DNA of 64,000 nt from Shinella kummerowiae (GTDB lineage: Bacteria; Pseudomonadota; Alphaproteobacteria; Rhizobiales; Rhizobiaceae): assembly GCF_009827055.1 (NCBI RefSeq), contig NZ_WUMK01000007.1:186001-250000 (forward strand), read 5' to 3'. Shown here piece by piece: positions 20,624 through 29,892 of this stretch. Every line of letters starts with the position of its first letter. Positions within the stretch are counted from its first letter, which is position 1. Under the pieces are notes generated by a model. It did not search any database, was not told where the DNA came from, and saw only the letters and a program-made list of their open reading frames with translations. The position numbers and the translations under genes are program-made.

Positions 20624-21826
20624 ATGTCGACTACCCATGGCACCGGCGCGGCGAAGGTTCGTCCGGTCAACGATGATTTTGAGGCCGAAACCGCCGAGGC
20701 TTCGCCTGTGACGACCGCCGAGGCAACGCCTGTCGCCGCCGTCGCGCAGCCCGAGAAGAAAAAGGGCAGCCGCCGTTTCGTGATGCCGGTCATCGGCCTC
20801 GCGCTGCTTGCCGCCGCCGGCTGGTATGGCTACCAGTGGTGGACGAACGGTCGCTTCATGATCTCGACAGATGACGCCTACATCGAGGGCGACATCGCTT
20901 CCATTTCTCCCAAGGTTTCCGGCTATATCGCGGCCGTGAACGTCGTCGCCAACCAGGTGGTCAAGGCCGGCGATCCGCTCGTCACCCTGGACAATGGTGA
21001 CTACGTGCTTGCCAAGGAGCAGGCCGAGGCCCAGATCGTGACGCAGAAGCTCGCGCTCGACCGCATCGACGCGCAGATCGAGGGCGCCAAGGCGAGCCTT
21101 GCCCAGGCGGAAGCCCAGAAGGTCGCCTATCAGGCCTCCCTCAGCGGCGCGGAAGTGGCGGAAAAGCGCGCCAAGGAGCTGAACGCCAAGGCGGTCGGCA
21201 CCACCGCATCGCTCGACAGCGCGACCGTGGCGCTCGACCAGGCCAAGGCCAACCTCGTCGGCGCGGATGCCAATATCGTCGCCGCCCGGGCAAATATCGC
21301 GGTTCTCCAGGCGCAACGCGCCGAATCCGAGAGCAGCGTGCGCACGCTGGAGGTCGCCCGTGACAAGGCGGAGCGCGATCTCGCCTTCACCGTGCTGAAG
21401 GCGCCCTATGACGGCGTCGTCGGCAATATTTCCATGCAGGTCGGCGATCTCGTTTCGGCCGGCCAGCGCCTTGCAGCACTCGTCCCGGTCAAGGACCTCT
21501 ATATCGAGGCGAATTTCAAGGAAACGCAGATCGCCCATCTCGTGCCGGGCTCGAAGGTGCACCTGCATGTCGATGCCTATGAGGATGACGACATCCTCGG
21601 CACCGTGCAGTCGATCGCGCCGGCCTCCGGCTCGGTGTTCTCGCTGCTGCCGGCCGAAAACGCCACGGGCAACTTCACCAAGGTCACCCAGCGTGTGCCG
21701 GTCCGCATCGCCATCCCCAAGGAGGCGCTGGATACCGGCAAGCTCCGGGCGGGCCTGAGCGTGGTCGTCGATGTCGACAGCCGCACGGCGCCGACCGACA
21801 CGGCACGGGCCGCGAAAGCCGAGTAG
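20624..21826 (+). CDS. HlyD family periplasmic adaptor (EmrA type)
   Basis: A 400-residue membrane-fusion protein. After a 45-residue cytoplasmic N-terminus comes one transmembrane helix (VIGLALLAAAGWYGYQWW), then a barrel-sandwich half (TDDAYIEGDIASISPKVSGY), a long Ala-rich alpha-helical hairpin at about residues 130-255 and the second half (LKAPYDGVVGNISMQVGDLV). It links the inner-membrane pump to an outer-membrane channel. The pump gene follows 28 nt downstream. No TolC-type gene is present here. Confidence 0.92.
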   Translation: MSTTHGTGAAKVRPVNDDFEAETAEASPVTTAEATPVAAVAQPEKKKGSRRFVMPVIGLALLAAAGWYGYQWWTNGRFMISTDDAYIEGDIASISPKVSGYIAAVNVVANQVVKAGDPLVTLDNGDYVLAKEQAEAQIVTQKLALDRIDAQIEGAKASLAQAEAQKVAYQASLSGAEVAEKRAKELNAKAVGTTASLDSATVALDQAKANLVGADANIVAARANIAVLQAQRAESESSVRTLEVARDKAERDLAFTVLKAPYDGVVGNISMQVGDLVSAGQRLAALVPVKDLYIEANFKETQIAHLVPGSKVHLHVDAYEDDDILGTVQSIAPASGSVFSLLPAENATGNFTKVTQRVPVRIAIPKEALDTGKLRAGLSVVVDVDSRTAPTDTARAAKAE

Positions 21827-21854
21827 GGTTTCTCCAGTCAAAGGAGCGCGGGCG

Positions 21855-23444
21855 ATGGCCGCGACCGCTGAACCGACAGCCGGCGCCGTGGCGGCGCCCG
21901 CCCAATCCGACAAGATCCCCGTGCGCCGCGTCGTCGCGTTCTTCGCGATGGTCTTCGGCATGTTCATGTCGATCCTCGACATCCAGATCGTTTCGGCCTC
22001 GCTTGCCGAAATCCAGGCCGGCTTGAGTGCCGGCTCGGACGAGATCGGCTGGGTGCAGACCTCCTACCTGATCGCGGAGGTCATCATGATCCCGCTGTCG
22101 GGCACGCTCGCCCGCATCGTCTCGACCCGCGTGCTGTTTGCCGTTTCGGCCGCCGGCTTCACCGCCGCCAGCGCGCTCGCCGCAACGGCGACGAACATCG
22201 ACCAGATGATCGTCTATCGCGCCATCCAGGGTTTTATCGGCGGCGGCATGATCCCCTCGGTCTTCGCGGCCGCCTTCACTATCTTCCCGCCGTCGAAGCG
22301 CTCCATCGTCTCGCCGATGATCGGCCTCGTCGCGACGCTTGCGCCGACGATCGGCCCGACGGTCGGCGGCTATCTCAGCCATGCCTTCTCCTGGCACTGG
22401 CTGTTCCTCGTCAACATCGTGCCCGGCATCATCGTCACCATCGTGACCTGGAACTTCATCGATTTCGACAAGCCGCAGCTCAGTCTGATGAAGAAGTTCG
22501 ACTGGCTCGGCCTCGCCGCCATGGCGGTTTTCCTCGGCGCGCTGGAATATGTGCTGGAAGAGGGTAACGCCAATGACTGGTTCAACGACGAGCATATCGT
22601 CATGGGCGCCGTCGCGTCGGCGGTCGGCGGGCTGATCTTCTTCTACCGGGTGTTCAACGTCGAGTTTCCGGTGGTGGATCTGCGCGCCTTCAGCAACCGG
22701 AATTTTGCCTTCGGCTCGCTGTTCTCCTTCGTCATGGGCATCGGTCTCTACGGCCTGACCTATCTCTACCCGCTCTATCTCGGGCGCATCCGCGGCTACG
22801 ATTCGCTGATGATCGGCGAGACCATGTTCGTCAGCGGCCTCACCATGTTCTTCACGGCGCCCATTGCCGGCGCGCTGTCGAGCCGCATGGATCCGCGTTT
22901 CATGATGATGATCGGTTTCGCCAGCTTCTCCTACGGCACGTGGATCATGAGCAGCCTGACGACGGACTGGGATTTCTACGAGCTGCTCCTGCCGCAGATC
23001 CTGCGTGGCTTCGGTCTGATGATCTGCATGGTGCCGATCAACAACGTGGCGCTTGGCACTCTCTCGCCGGACAAGGTCCGCGGTGCCTCCGGCGTCTTCA
23101 ACCTGACGCGCAACCTCGGTGGCGCGGTGGGGCTCGCGGTCATCAACACGATCCTCACCCAGCGCCAGCAGGGGCATTATGCCCGGCTGTCCGAACATGT
23201 GCAGTGGGGCAATCCGGAAGCGATGGACCAGCTGCGCAACATGGCGGCGAACTACTCGTCGCATGGCCTCGACGGCACCACCATCGCGATCCAGAAGATG
23301 TCCGGCCTTGTCCAGCAACAGGCGACGATCCTGTCCTTCGCCGACGTCTTCGTGCTGCTGACGGGGCTGTTCGGCACGCTGGTGCTATGCGCCTTCGTGA
23401 TCAAGAAACCGCAATCCGGCGTCGGCGGCGGTGGCGGGCACTGA
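21855..23444 (+). CDS. DHA2 family multidrug efflux MFS transporter (EmrB type)
   Basis: A 529-residue, 14-helix drug:H+ antiporter. The MFGMFMSILDIQIVSASL segment contains motif D1 of DHA2 transporters, and LVATLAPTIGPTVGGYLS contains the antiporter motif C. I start at the ATG at 21855, behind AAGGAG at 21841. Together with the upstream adaptor it forms an EmrAB-type tripartite pump, probably repressed by the divergent TetR. Substrates are probably hydrophobic drugs or plant phenolics, which is an inference. Confidence 0.93.
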   Translation: MAATAEPTAGAVAAPAQSDKIPVRRVVAFFAMVFGMFMSILDIQIVSASLAEIQAGLSAGSDEIGWVQTSYLIAEVIMIPLSGTLARIVSTRVLFAVSAAGFTAASALAATATNIDQMIVYRAIQGFIGGGMIPSVFAAAFTIFPPSKRSIVSPMIGLVATLAPTIGPTVGGYLSHAFSWHWLFLVNIVPGIIVTIVTWNFIDFDKPQLSLMKKFDWLGLAAMAVFLGALEYVLEEGNANDWFNDEHIVMGAVASAVGGLIFFYRVFNVEFPVVDLRAFSNRNFAFGSLFSFVMGIGLYGLTYLYPLYLGRIRGYDSLMIGETMFVSGLTMFFTAPIAGALSSRMDPRFMMMIGFASFSYGTWIMSSLTTDWDFYELLLPQILRGFGLMICMVPINNVALGTLSPDKVRGASGVFNLTRNLGGAVGLAVINTILTQRQQGHYARLSEHVQWGNPEAMDQLRNMAANYSSHGLDGTTIAIQKMSGLVQQQATILSFADVFVLLTGLFGTLVLCAFVIKKPQSGVGGGGGH

Positions 23445-23450
23445 CAGGCG

Positions 23451-24338
23451 TCAGACGCTCAAGATCCCGCTCAGGACCGGCACGCAGGCGCCGCCGATCC
23501 GCACGGTTCCATCCTCTTCGACCGCGACCGACAGCAGGCTCGGCCGCCCCATGTCGATGCCCTGCGCCACCTGGAACTGTCGCGGCGTGCTCTTTTCCAG
23601 CCCGGCGAGGAGGGCGCAGGCCGCTGCCGTGGCGCTGCCCGTCGCGGGGTCTTCCGGCAGGCCGTCGAACGGCGCAAACATGCGGGCGGAAAAGTCCACC
23701 GCGCCGTCTCGTTCCGCCACCTCCCGGCAATAGGGATAGATCGCATCGGCACCGTCCGCCGGCAGGATGGCGGAAAACGCCGCCATGTCGGCCTTGGCGC
23801 GCTGCAGGGCCTCGCGCGTGGCGATCTCGACGACGATGAACGGCAGGCCGACCGTGGCGATGCACGGCTGATGCACACCAACGGCGATATCCGCCTCGTC
23901 CAGCGAAAGGCACGCGGCGACGCTCGCCGGTGCAAAACTTCGCCCGACGGACAGGGCCTGCGGTGCCGTCAGCTGGACCTGGTCGACCTCTCCCGCTACG
24001 CGCAGGATCTTCGCCCGCACAAGGCCTGCCGCTTCTTCGAAGATGAATTCTTCCACCGTTTCGTTGCCGTCCGCCGTCGCCAGCGCATAGGCCGTGCCGA
24101 CATTGGGGTGGCCTGCGAACGGCACTTCCACCGTGGGCGTGAAGATGCGCACATGCGCCGTATGCCGCGCGTCTTTCGGGCGCAGCACGAAGGTCGTTTC
24201 GGAATAGTTGAACTCGCGGGCGATCATCTGCATTTCCTCGCCCGTCAGCTCATCGGCCTCCAGCACGACAGCAAGCGGATTGCCGCCGAAGCGCAGGCGG
24301 GTGAAGACGTCGAGTGTGTGAAAAGGCAGCTTCATCAT
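23451..24338 (-). CDS. PhzF family epimerase/isomerase
   Basis: A 295-residue PhzF-like protein of the diaminopimelate-epimerase fold. The catalytic-glutamate motif NYSETTF is near residue 45, FAGHPNVGTAYAL near 80 and DPATGSATAAACALLAG near 235. The PhzF protein isomerises a phenazine precursor, but most family members, including those in rhizobia, have no phenazine genes nearby and unknown substrates. None is present here. The gene is convergent with the efflux pump, ending 6 nt from its stop. Confidence 0.88.
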   Translation of the reverse strand: MMKLPFHTLDVFTRLRFGGNPLAVVLEADELTGEEMQMIAREFNYSETTFVLRPKDARHTAHVRIFTPTVEVPFAGHPNVGTAYALATADGNETVEEFIFEEAAGLVRAKILRVAGEVDQVQLTAPQALSVGRSFAPASVAACLSLDEADIAVGVHQPCIATVGLPFIVVEIATREALQRAKADMAAFSAILPADGADAIYPYCREVAERDGAVDFSARMFAPFDGLPEDPATGSATAAACALLAGLEKSTPRQFQVAQGIDMGRPSLLSVAVEEDGTVRIGGACVPVLSGILSV

Positions 24339-24432
24339 GCGACTCCAATGTGTCGTCCGGTGGTAGCAAGTTCGCGGTGGTGGCTCAAGGCGACGCAGGG
24401 CGATCGCACATGGCATTCGGAGGTTGCCTCCT

Positions 24433-24558
24433 GCCCCTTCTCCCCCTCGGGGAGAAGGTCGCGGCAGCGGGATGAGGGGGTGGCGCGGACGGTAAGCGGC
24501 GTGCCAAGCCCCCTCATCCGAGCCTTCGGGCCACCTTCTCCCCGTGGGGGAGAAGGGG
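24433..24558. repeat. pair of inverted CTTCTCCCC/CCCCTCATCC repeats
   Basis: One copy (24433-24480) has hairpin CCTTCTCCCCCTCGGGGAGA and ends GCAGCGGGATGAGGGGG. The inverted copy (24509-24558) begins CCCCCTCATCCGAGCCTTCG and ends CCGTGGGGGAGAAGGGG. It belongs to the same family as the copies flanking lysS. It occupies most of the 332-bp gap between the PhzF and phosphoesterase genes, which holds no other feature I can see. Confidence 0.75.
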
Positions 24559-24670
24559 AAAGCGGCTACGGTGGCGCCATAGGCGATTGCCCCAAGGTGA
24601 CGCCGAGACCGCTGTACGCTCGCGCATTCCTGTTCCAGAATGCGACCTGCCTTTCGCCCCGGAGAGCCGT

Positions 24671-25789
24671 ATGCCCGTTCATCCCACCCGCCGCCATCTT
24701 CTCACCGGTGCAGCCGGCCTCGGCCTTGCCCTCACGCTGCCGCGCCTGCCGCTCCTGGCGCAGACGCAGCGGCCGGCGACGGATGCGACCTTCCTCTTCT
24801 CCTGCGACGTGCACGCCTGCCTCGTCTCGGCCGATGGCCTCAGCCCCGGTTGCGCGGACGAGGGCAAGACGGATGCGGCGCTGCTGCGCCATGTCGCGGC
24901 GGTGAATGCCGTCGGCGGCCTGGTCTGGCCCGCGACGATCGACGGAAAACCTTCCGGCCTCGAAAGCGCCGGCACGACGATCGCCACGCCGCTCGGCCTG
25001 GTGTTCGGTGGCGACATGACGGATGACGGCGGCGGGCAGGTGAAGGTGCCGGGCGAGGGGCGCCAGCTCCAGCAGTTTTCCAGTCGCTACCAGCAGGGCA
25101 CCGGACCGGACCGGGTGCACTATCCGGTCTATAACGGCCTCGGCAATCATGATCTCGACCAGGACGGCGCGCCGCCGCATGTTGACTGGTATCGCCGCGA
25201 GCTGCGCGACTATGTCGAGCTGAATCACCGGTCCACCGTGTTCTACAAGGCCCCCGTGCCGGTGACGAACTACGATATCGAGTCGGACAACTACTCCTGG
25301 GATTGGGGCGGCCTGCATCTCATCCAGCTCCAGCGCTTCGGTGGCGACGATACCAAGGGGGCCGTCAGCGGCCTGTCGTGGCTGCAGCAGGATCTCGCCA
25401 CCTATGCCGCCGACGGCCGTCCCGTCGTGCTGTTCCAGCACTATGGCTGGGACACGTTCTCGACGGAACATTGGGACCCGGCGGCAAAGACCTTCGATCC
25501 GCAGGGCGCAGGTGCTGCGCACTGGTGGACCGATGCGGAGCGCGCGAGCCTTACCGCCGCGCTGAAGGGCTACAACGTCGTCGGTATCTTCCATGGCCAC
25601 GAACACCCGACGCCGATGATCTACAACCGCGAGGGCTACGACATCTTCAAGCCGATCGCCGCCTTTCTCGGCGGTTTCGCGCTGGTCCACGTCACCGATT
25701 CTTTCCTCGATGTGACCCTCGCCAAGGCGGGCGAAAACCCGGCCGACATCATCTTCACGCACGCCTTCAGCAAGCGTCTCACGGGTTGA
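24671..25789 (+). CDS. Tat-exported metallophosphoesterase
   Basis: A 372-residue calcineurin-like phosphoesterase. The N-terminus (PTRRHLLTGAAGLGLALTLP) is a twin-arginine-type signal, so it probably acts in the periplasm. Metal-binding motifs appear in order: CDVHACL (family D-x-H), FGGDMTDDGGG (G-D-x-x-D), GLGNHDLDQ (GNHD), FQHYGWD and GHEHPTP (G-H-x-H). It may act on phosphomonoesters, diesters or nucleotides; the substrate is unknown. I start at the ATG at 24671, behind GGAGAG. It precedes the xyl operon in the same direction, with a small hairpin and an operator between. Confidence 0.88.
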   Translation: MPVHPTRRHLLTGAAGLGLALTLPRLPLLAQTQRPATDATFLFSCDVHACLVSADGLSPGCADEGKTDAALLRHVAAVNAVGGLVWPATIDGKPSGLESAGTTIATPLGLVFGGDMTDDGGGQVKVPGEGRQLQQFSSRYQQGTGPDRVHYPVYNGLGNHDLDQDGAPPHVDWYRRELRDYVELNHRSTVFYKAPVPVTNYDIESDNYSWDWGGLHLIQLQRFGGDDTKGAVSGLSWLQQDLATYAADGRPVVLFQHYGWDTFSTEHWDPAAKTFDPQGAGAAHWWTDAERASLTAALKGYNVVGIFHGHEHPTPMIYNREGYDIFKPIAAFLGGFALVHVTDSFLDVTLAKAGENPADIIFTHAFSKRLTG

Positions 25790-25799
25790 AAAAACCCGT
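25781..25799 (+). terminator. hairpin over the phosphoesterase stop codon
   Basis: ACGGGTT and AACCCGT form a perfect 7-bp stem around an A-rich loop, overlapping the stop codon. There is no T-run, so termination is uncertain. It separates the phosphoesterase from the xyl operator. Confidence 0.35.
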
Positions 25800-25822
25800 T
25801 CCGGGCGGCCTGCGAAAATTTC

Positions 25823-25838
25823 TGATTTACGTACATCA
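25823..25838. promoter_or_regulatory. LacI-type operator before xyl operon
   Basis: TGATTTACGTACATCA is a near-perfect palindrome centred on TACGTA, located 35 bp before the regulator start. The central CG is typical of LacI-family sites. It probably serves autoregulation and control of xylBA, since the three genes form one transcription unit. Confidence 0.6.
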
Positions 25839-25872
25839 AAAATTCCTCTAAGGGTCTCGCCACGGAGGAGAC

Positions 25873-26928
25873 ATGAGACCCACAGTTCACGATATCGCTG
25901 AAACGGCGGGCGTCAGCCTGGCCACGGTCGACCGCGTGCTGAACGACCGGCCGGGCGTGCGCGGCGTCACGAAGGCCAAGGTCGAGGCGGCGATTGTCTC
26001 GCTCGGCTATGTGCGCGATGTCGCGGCGGCCAACCTTGCCAAGAGCCGTGTCTACCCGCTGGTCTTCATCCTGCCGGAGGGCGACAATCCCTTCATGCGC
26101 GGGCTGGAAGCAGAAGTCCGCCGCGCCGGCCTGCATTCTCCTGCCGAGCGCACGCGCCTCTCCGTGGCGACCGTTCCCGCCTTCGATGCCGGCGCACTGG
26201 TGAAGGCCATCGACGCCGCCATCATGGAAGACGTTTCCGGCATCGCCGCCGTGGTGGTCGATGCGCCGGAGGTGTCCGCTGCGATCGCCCGGGCGCATGC
26301 CGCCGGCATTCCCTTCGTCACGCTCGTCTCGGACCTCGCAAATTCCGGCCGCGATCATTTCGTCGGCGTCGACAACATCGCCGCCGGTCGCACCGCCGGC
26401 AGCCTGATGGGACGCTTCCTGGGCGAACGACCCGGTGCCGTGGCGGTGCTGGCCGGCTCGATGCGGGTGCGCGACCATCGCGAGCGCCTCGACGGTTTTC
26501 ACGCTGCCATGCCGGTCACCCGCACCGTGCTGCCCGTGCTGGAGGGACAGGACGATCCGGATCTGTCCTTCTCCCTCATTTCCGATTGCCTTGCCGCCAA
26601 TCCTACTCTTGCCGGCATCTACAATCTCGGCGCCGGCAACCGCGGCCTCATCAAGGCGCTTTCCGCCAGGGGGAGGGCCGATCTCTGCGTCATCGCCCAT
26701 GAACTGACCGCCGAGACCCGCGCAGCGCTCGAAACCGGCCTCGTCGATGCCGTGCTCAACCAGGATGCCGGTCACGAGGTGCGCAGCGCCATCCGCGTCC
26801 TGCGCGCCAAGGCCGATGGCCTGCCGGTGATATCAGCGCAGGAGCGCATCCGCCTCGACATTTTCATCAAGGACAACCTCCCGGCCGGGCCGGACGAGGA
26901 CGAACAGCCCGGCGCGGCCGGCAACTAG
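25873..26928 (+). CDS. LacI family regulator of the xylose operon
   Basis: A 351-residue LacI/GalR regulator. The HTH reads VHDIAETAGVSLATVDRVLN at the extreme N-terminus, followed by a periplasmic-binding-protein fold (VYPLVFILPEGDNPFM onward). The start has a strong GGAGGAG site. It is followed at 10 nt by xylB and then xylA, so it is the likely local repressor, with xylose or xylulose as inducer. Unlike E. coli XylR it is LacI-type, not AraC-type; a repressor first in the xylBA operon is common in alphaproteobacteria. Confidence 0.9.
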   Translation: MRPTVHDIAETAGVSLATVDRVLNDRPGVRGVTKAKVEAAIVSLGYVRDVAAANLAKSRVYPLVFILPEGDNPFMRGLEAEVRRAGLHSPAERTRLSVATVPAFDAGALVKAIDAAIMEDVSGIAAVVVDAPEVSAAIARAHAAGIPFVTLVSDLANSGRDHFVGVDNIAAGRTAGSLMGRFLGERPGAVAVLAGSMRVRDHRERLDGFHAAMPVTRTVLPVLEGQDDPDLSFSLISDCLAANPTLAGIYNLGAGNRGLIKALSARGRADLCVIAHELTAETRAALETGLVDAVLNQDAGHEVRSAIRVLRAKADGLPVISAQERIRLDIFIKDNLPAGPDEDEQPGAAGN

Positions 26929-26938
26929 GGAGAGACGC

Positions 26939-28393
26939 ATGTATCTCGGGATCGACCTCGGCACCTCCGGCGTCAAGGCCATGCTGATCGACGCAGACCA
27001 GACCGTCATCGGCTCGGCCTCCAGCCAGCAGGTCGCCACCACGCGCCCGCATCCCGGCTGGTCCGAACAGGACCCCGCCGAATGGATCCGCGCGACGGAG
27101 GAAGCCATTGCCGGCCTCAGCACCGCCCATCCCGCCGCCCTTGCCGCCGTGCGCGGCATCGGCCTGTCCGGTCACATGCATGGCGCAACCCTGATCGATG
27201 CCGACGACAAGGTCCTGCGCCCCTGCATCATGTGGAACGACACGCGCAGCCATCGCGAGGCCGCCAGCCTCGATGCCGATCCGCGCTTCCGCGCAATCAC
27301 CGGCAACATCGTCTTCCCCGGCTTCACCGCGCCGAAGCTCGCCTGGGTGAAGGCGAACGAACCGGACATCTTTGCAAAGGTCCGCTGGGTCTTGCTGCCG
27401 AAGGATTACCTGCGCCTCTGGCTCACCGGCGAGCATCTGTCGGAAATGTCGGATTCGGCCGGCACGTCCTGGCTGGATACCGGGGCGCGCGCATGGTCCG
27501 CAGAGCTGCTTGCGGCAACCGGCCTGGAAGAGCGCCAGATGCCGGGCCTCGTCGAAGGCACGGAGCCCGCCGGAACGCTGCGCTCGGACCTCTCCGCCCG
27601 GTGGGGGCTTGGCGAGGGCATCGTCGTCGCCGGGGGCGCCGGGGACAATGCGGCCTCGGCCTGCGGCATGGGCACGGTGCGTGAGGGCACGGCTTTCGTC
27701 TCGTTCGGCACGTCCGGCGTGCTGTTTGCGGCGAACGCCAGCTACCTGCCGAACCCGGCAAGCGCCGTGCACGCCTTCTGCCATGCGCTGCCCAACACCT
27801 GGCACCAGATGGGCGTCATCCTTTCCGCCACCGATGCGCTGAACTGGCATTCGCGTGTCACCGGCGCCTCCGCCGCCGATCTGACGACGGAACTCGGCGA
27901 AGCGCTGAAGGAACCCTCGAGCGTCACCTTCCTGCCCTACCTTTCCGGCGAGCGCACGCCGCACAACGACGCCGCCATTCGCGGCGCCTTCCTCGGCCTT
28001 GGCCATGAGAGTGGCCGCGCGGTGCTGACGCAGGCCGTGCTGGAGGGCGTGTCCTTTGCCATCCGCGACAGCCTCGAGGCGCTGAAATCCGCTGGCACGC
28101 GCCTGTCGCGCGTCACCGCCATCGGCGGCGGCTCGCGCTCGCGCTACTGGCTGAAGTCGATTGCCACCGCGCTGAACCTGCCCGTCGATCTGCCGGCCGA
28201 CGGCGATTTCGGTGCGGCCTTCGGCGCCGCCCGCCTCGGCCTCATCGCCGCGACCGGCGCGAACCCGACCGATATCCTGACCGCACCGGCCACGGCCGAG
28301 ACGATCGAACCCGAGGCGGCGCTGACCGCCGCCTACGAGGACGCCTATCAGCGCTACCGCCGCCTCTATCCGGCAATCCGCGCCGCCTACTGA
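26939..28393 (+). CDS. xylB: xylulokinase
   Basis: A 484-residue FGGY-family kinase that phosphorylates D-xylulose to xylulose 5-phosphate. The phosphate-1 motif is [12 protein letters not shown] at the N-terminus; [11 protein letters not shown] and MWNDTRS mark the substrate site; [12 protein letters not shown] is phosphate-2; [20 protein letters not shown] is the FGGY signature 2 region. It is expressed between the regulator and xylA with short gaps. The product enters the pentose phosphate pathway. Confidence 0.96.
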   Translation: MYLGIDLGTSGVKAMLIDADQTVIGSASSQQVATTRPHPGWSEQDPAEWIRATEEAIAGLSTAHPAALAAVRGIGLSGHMHGATLIDADDKVLRPCIMWNDTRSHREAASLDADPRFRAITGNIVFPGFTAPKLAWVKANEPDIFAKVRWVLLPKDYLRLWLTGEHLSEMSDSAGTSWLDTGARAWSAELLAATGLEERQMPGLVEGTEPAGTLRSDLSARWGLGEGIVVAGGAGDNAASACGMGTVREGTAFVSFGTSGVLFAANASYLPNPASAVHAFCHALPNTWHQMGVILSATDALNWHSRVTGASAADLTTELGEALKEPSSVTFLPYLSGERTPHNDAAIRGAFLGLGHESGRAVLTQAVLEGVSFAIRDSLEALKSAGTRLSRVTAIGGGSRSRYWLKSIATALNLPVDLPADGDFGAAFGAARLGLIAATGANPTDILTAPATAETIEPEAALTAAYEDAYQRYRRLYPAIRAAY

Positions 28394-28419
28394 TCCAGAC
28401 CATTCAAGAGGAGACATCC

Positions 28420-29730
28420 ATGGCCACCGGCTTTTTCGGCGACATCGCCAAGATCAAATACGAAGGTCCCGACAGCACCAATCCGCTCGCCTTCCGCCAC
28501 TATAATCCCGACGAAATCGTCGCCGGCAAGCGCATGGAAGATCACCTGCGCTTCGCCGTCGCCTATTGGCACACCTTCGTCTGGCCGGGCGGCGACCCCT
28601 TCGGCGGCCAGACCTTCGAGCGCCCGTGGTTCGAGGATTCGATGAAGGCCGCGAAACTCAAGGCCGACGTGGCCTTCGAGTTCTTCCAGTTGCTCGGCGT
28701 GCCGTTCTATTGCTTCCACGACGCGGACGTGCGGCCGGAAGGCAAGGGTTTCGTCGAGAACACCAAGAACCTCAACGAGATCGTCGACTATTTCGAGAAG
28801 AAGCAGGCCGAGACCGGCGTCAAGCTGCTCTGGGGCACCGCCAACCTCTTCTCCAACCGCCGCTACATGGGCGGTGCTGCCACCAATCCGGACCCGGACG
28901 TCTTCGCCTTCGCCGCCGCGACGGTCAAGACCTGCATCGACGCCACCCATCGCCTGGGCGGTGACAATTACGTGCTGTGGGGCGGCCGCGAAGGCTACGA
29001 GACGCTGCTCAACACGAATATCGGCCAGGAGCTCGACCAGCTCGGCCGCTTCGTCAACATGGTCGTCGAATACAAGCACAAGATCGGCTTCAAGGGCGCC
29101 ATCCTCATCGAGCCGAAGCCGCAGGAGCCGACCAAGCACCAGTACGACTACGACGTCGCGACGGTGTTTGGCTTCTTGAAGAAATACGGCCTGGAAAACG
29201 AGGTGAAGGTCAATATCGAGCAGGGCCACGCCATCCTTGCCGGCCATTCCTTCGAGCACGAGCTGGCACTTGCCAATGCACTCGGTATTTTCGGTTCCAT
29301 CGACATGAACCGCAACGATTACCAGTCCGGCTGGGATACCGACCAGTTCCCCAACAACGTGCCGGAAATGGCGCTCGCCTTCTATCAGGTTCTGGCGGGC
29401 GGCGGCTTCACCACCGGCGGCACGAATTTCGACGCAAAACTGCGCCGCCAGTCGATCGACCCGGCGGACCTGCTGATCGGCCATATCGGTGGCATGGATT
29501 GCTGCGCCCGCGGCCTGAAGGCGGCGGCGAAGATGATCGAGGACAAGGCGCTGTCCGGCCCGCTCGCCGAGCGCTATGCCGGCTGGCAGACCGCGCCCGC
29601 GAAAAACATCCTGGCCGGCGGTTCGTCGCTTGAGGCGCTGGAAGCCTATGTGCTGCAGGCCGGCGTCAACCCGCAGCCGCGCTCCGGCAAGCAGGAGCTG
29701 CTGGAGAACGTGGTCAACCGCTACGTTTGA
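28420..29730 (+). CDS. xylA: xylose isomerase
   Basis: A 436-residue class II xylose isomerase converting D-xylose to D-xylulose. The catalytic His/Asp pair is in [12 protein letters not shown] near residue 100; metal ligands appear in [36 protein letters not shown] and [20 protein letters not shown]. Length and motifs match the long, class II (E. coli type) enzymes. It is last in the operon and followed by a strong hairpin. Confidence 0.97.
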   Translation: MATGFFGDIAKIKYEGPDSTNPLAFRHYNPDEIVAGKRMEDHLRFAVAYWHTFVWPGGDPFGGQTFERPWFEDSMKAAKLKADVAFEFFQLLGVPFYCFHDADVRPEGKGFVENTKNLNEIVDYFEKKQAETGVKLLWGTANLFSNRRYMGGAATNPDPDVFAFAAATVKTCIDATHRLGGDNYVLWGGREGYETLLNTNIGQELDQLGRFVNMVVEYKHKIGFKGAILIEPKPQEPTKHQYDYDVATVFGFLKKYGLENEVKVNIEQGHAILAGHSFEHELALANALGIFGSIDMNRNDYQSGWDTDQFPNNVPEMALAFYQVLAGGGFTTGGTNFDAKLRRQSIDPADLLIGHIGGMDCCARGLKAAAKMIEDKALSGPLAERYAGWQTAPAKNILAGGSSLEALEAYVLQAGVNPQPRSGKQELLENVVNRYV

Positions 29731-29741
29731 CGCCCTGTCGA

Positions 29742-29781
29742 GCATTTCGAGCCGAGGCGTGATCGCTTCGGCTCGAAATGC
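29742..29781 (+). terminator. hairpin terminator after xylA
   Basis: GCATTTCGAGCCGA and TCGGCTCGAAATGC form a perfect 14-bp stem with a 12-nt loop, 11 nt after the xylA stop. No T-run follows. The rest of the gap to 29892 shows no gene. Confidence 0.55.
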
Positions 29782-29892
29782 GCCCACTGTAAAGAGGCAG
29801 TCCCGGTGTCCCTTCTCACCGGAAATGCTCTGGAAAGGCCGAGCAGCGCTGGCTGCCCGTGCTTCGTTGGGAGTTTCAGCGTGTTCTGGCGG

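Noticed and set aside
23451-24338. Phenazine biosynthesis locus
   Set aside because: Only a PhzF-family protein is present; no other phenazine genes are nearby, and the family is broad.
12430-24558. CRISPR array
   Set aside because: The repeats are in inverted pairs between genes with no regular spacers, and there are no cas genes.
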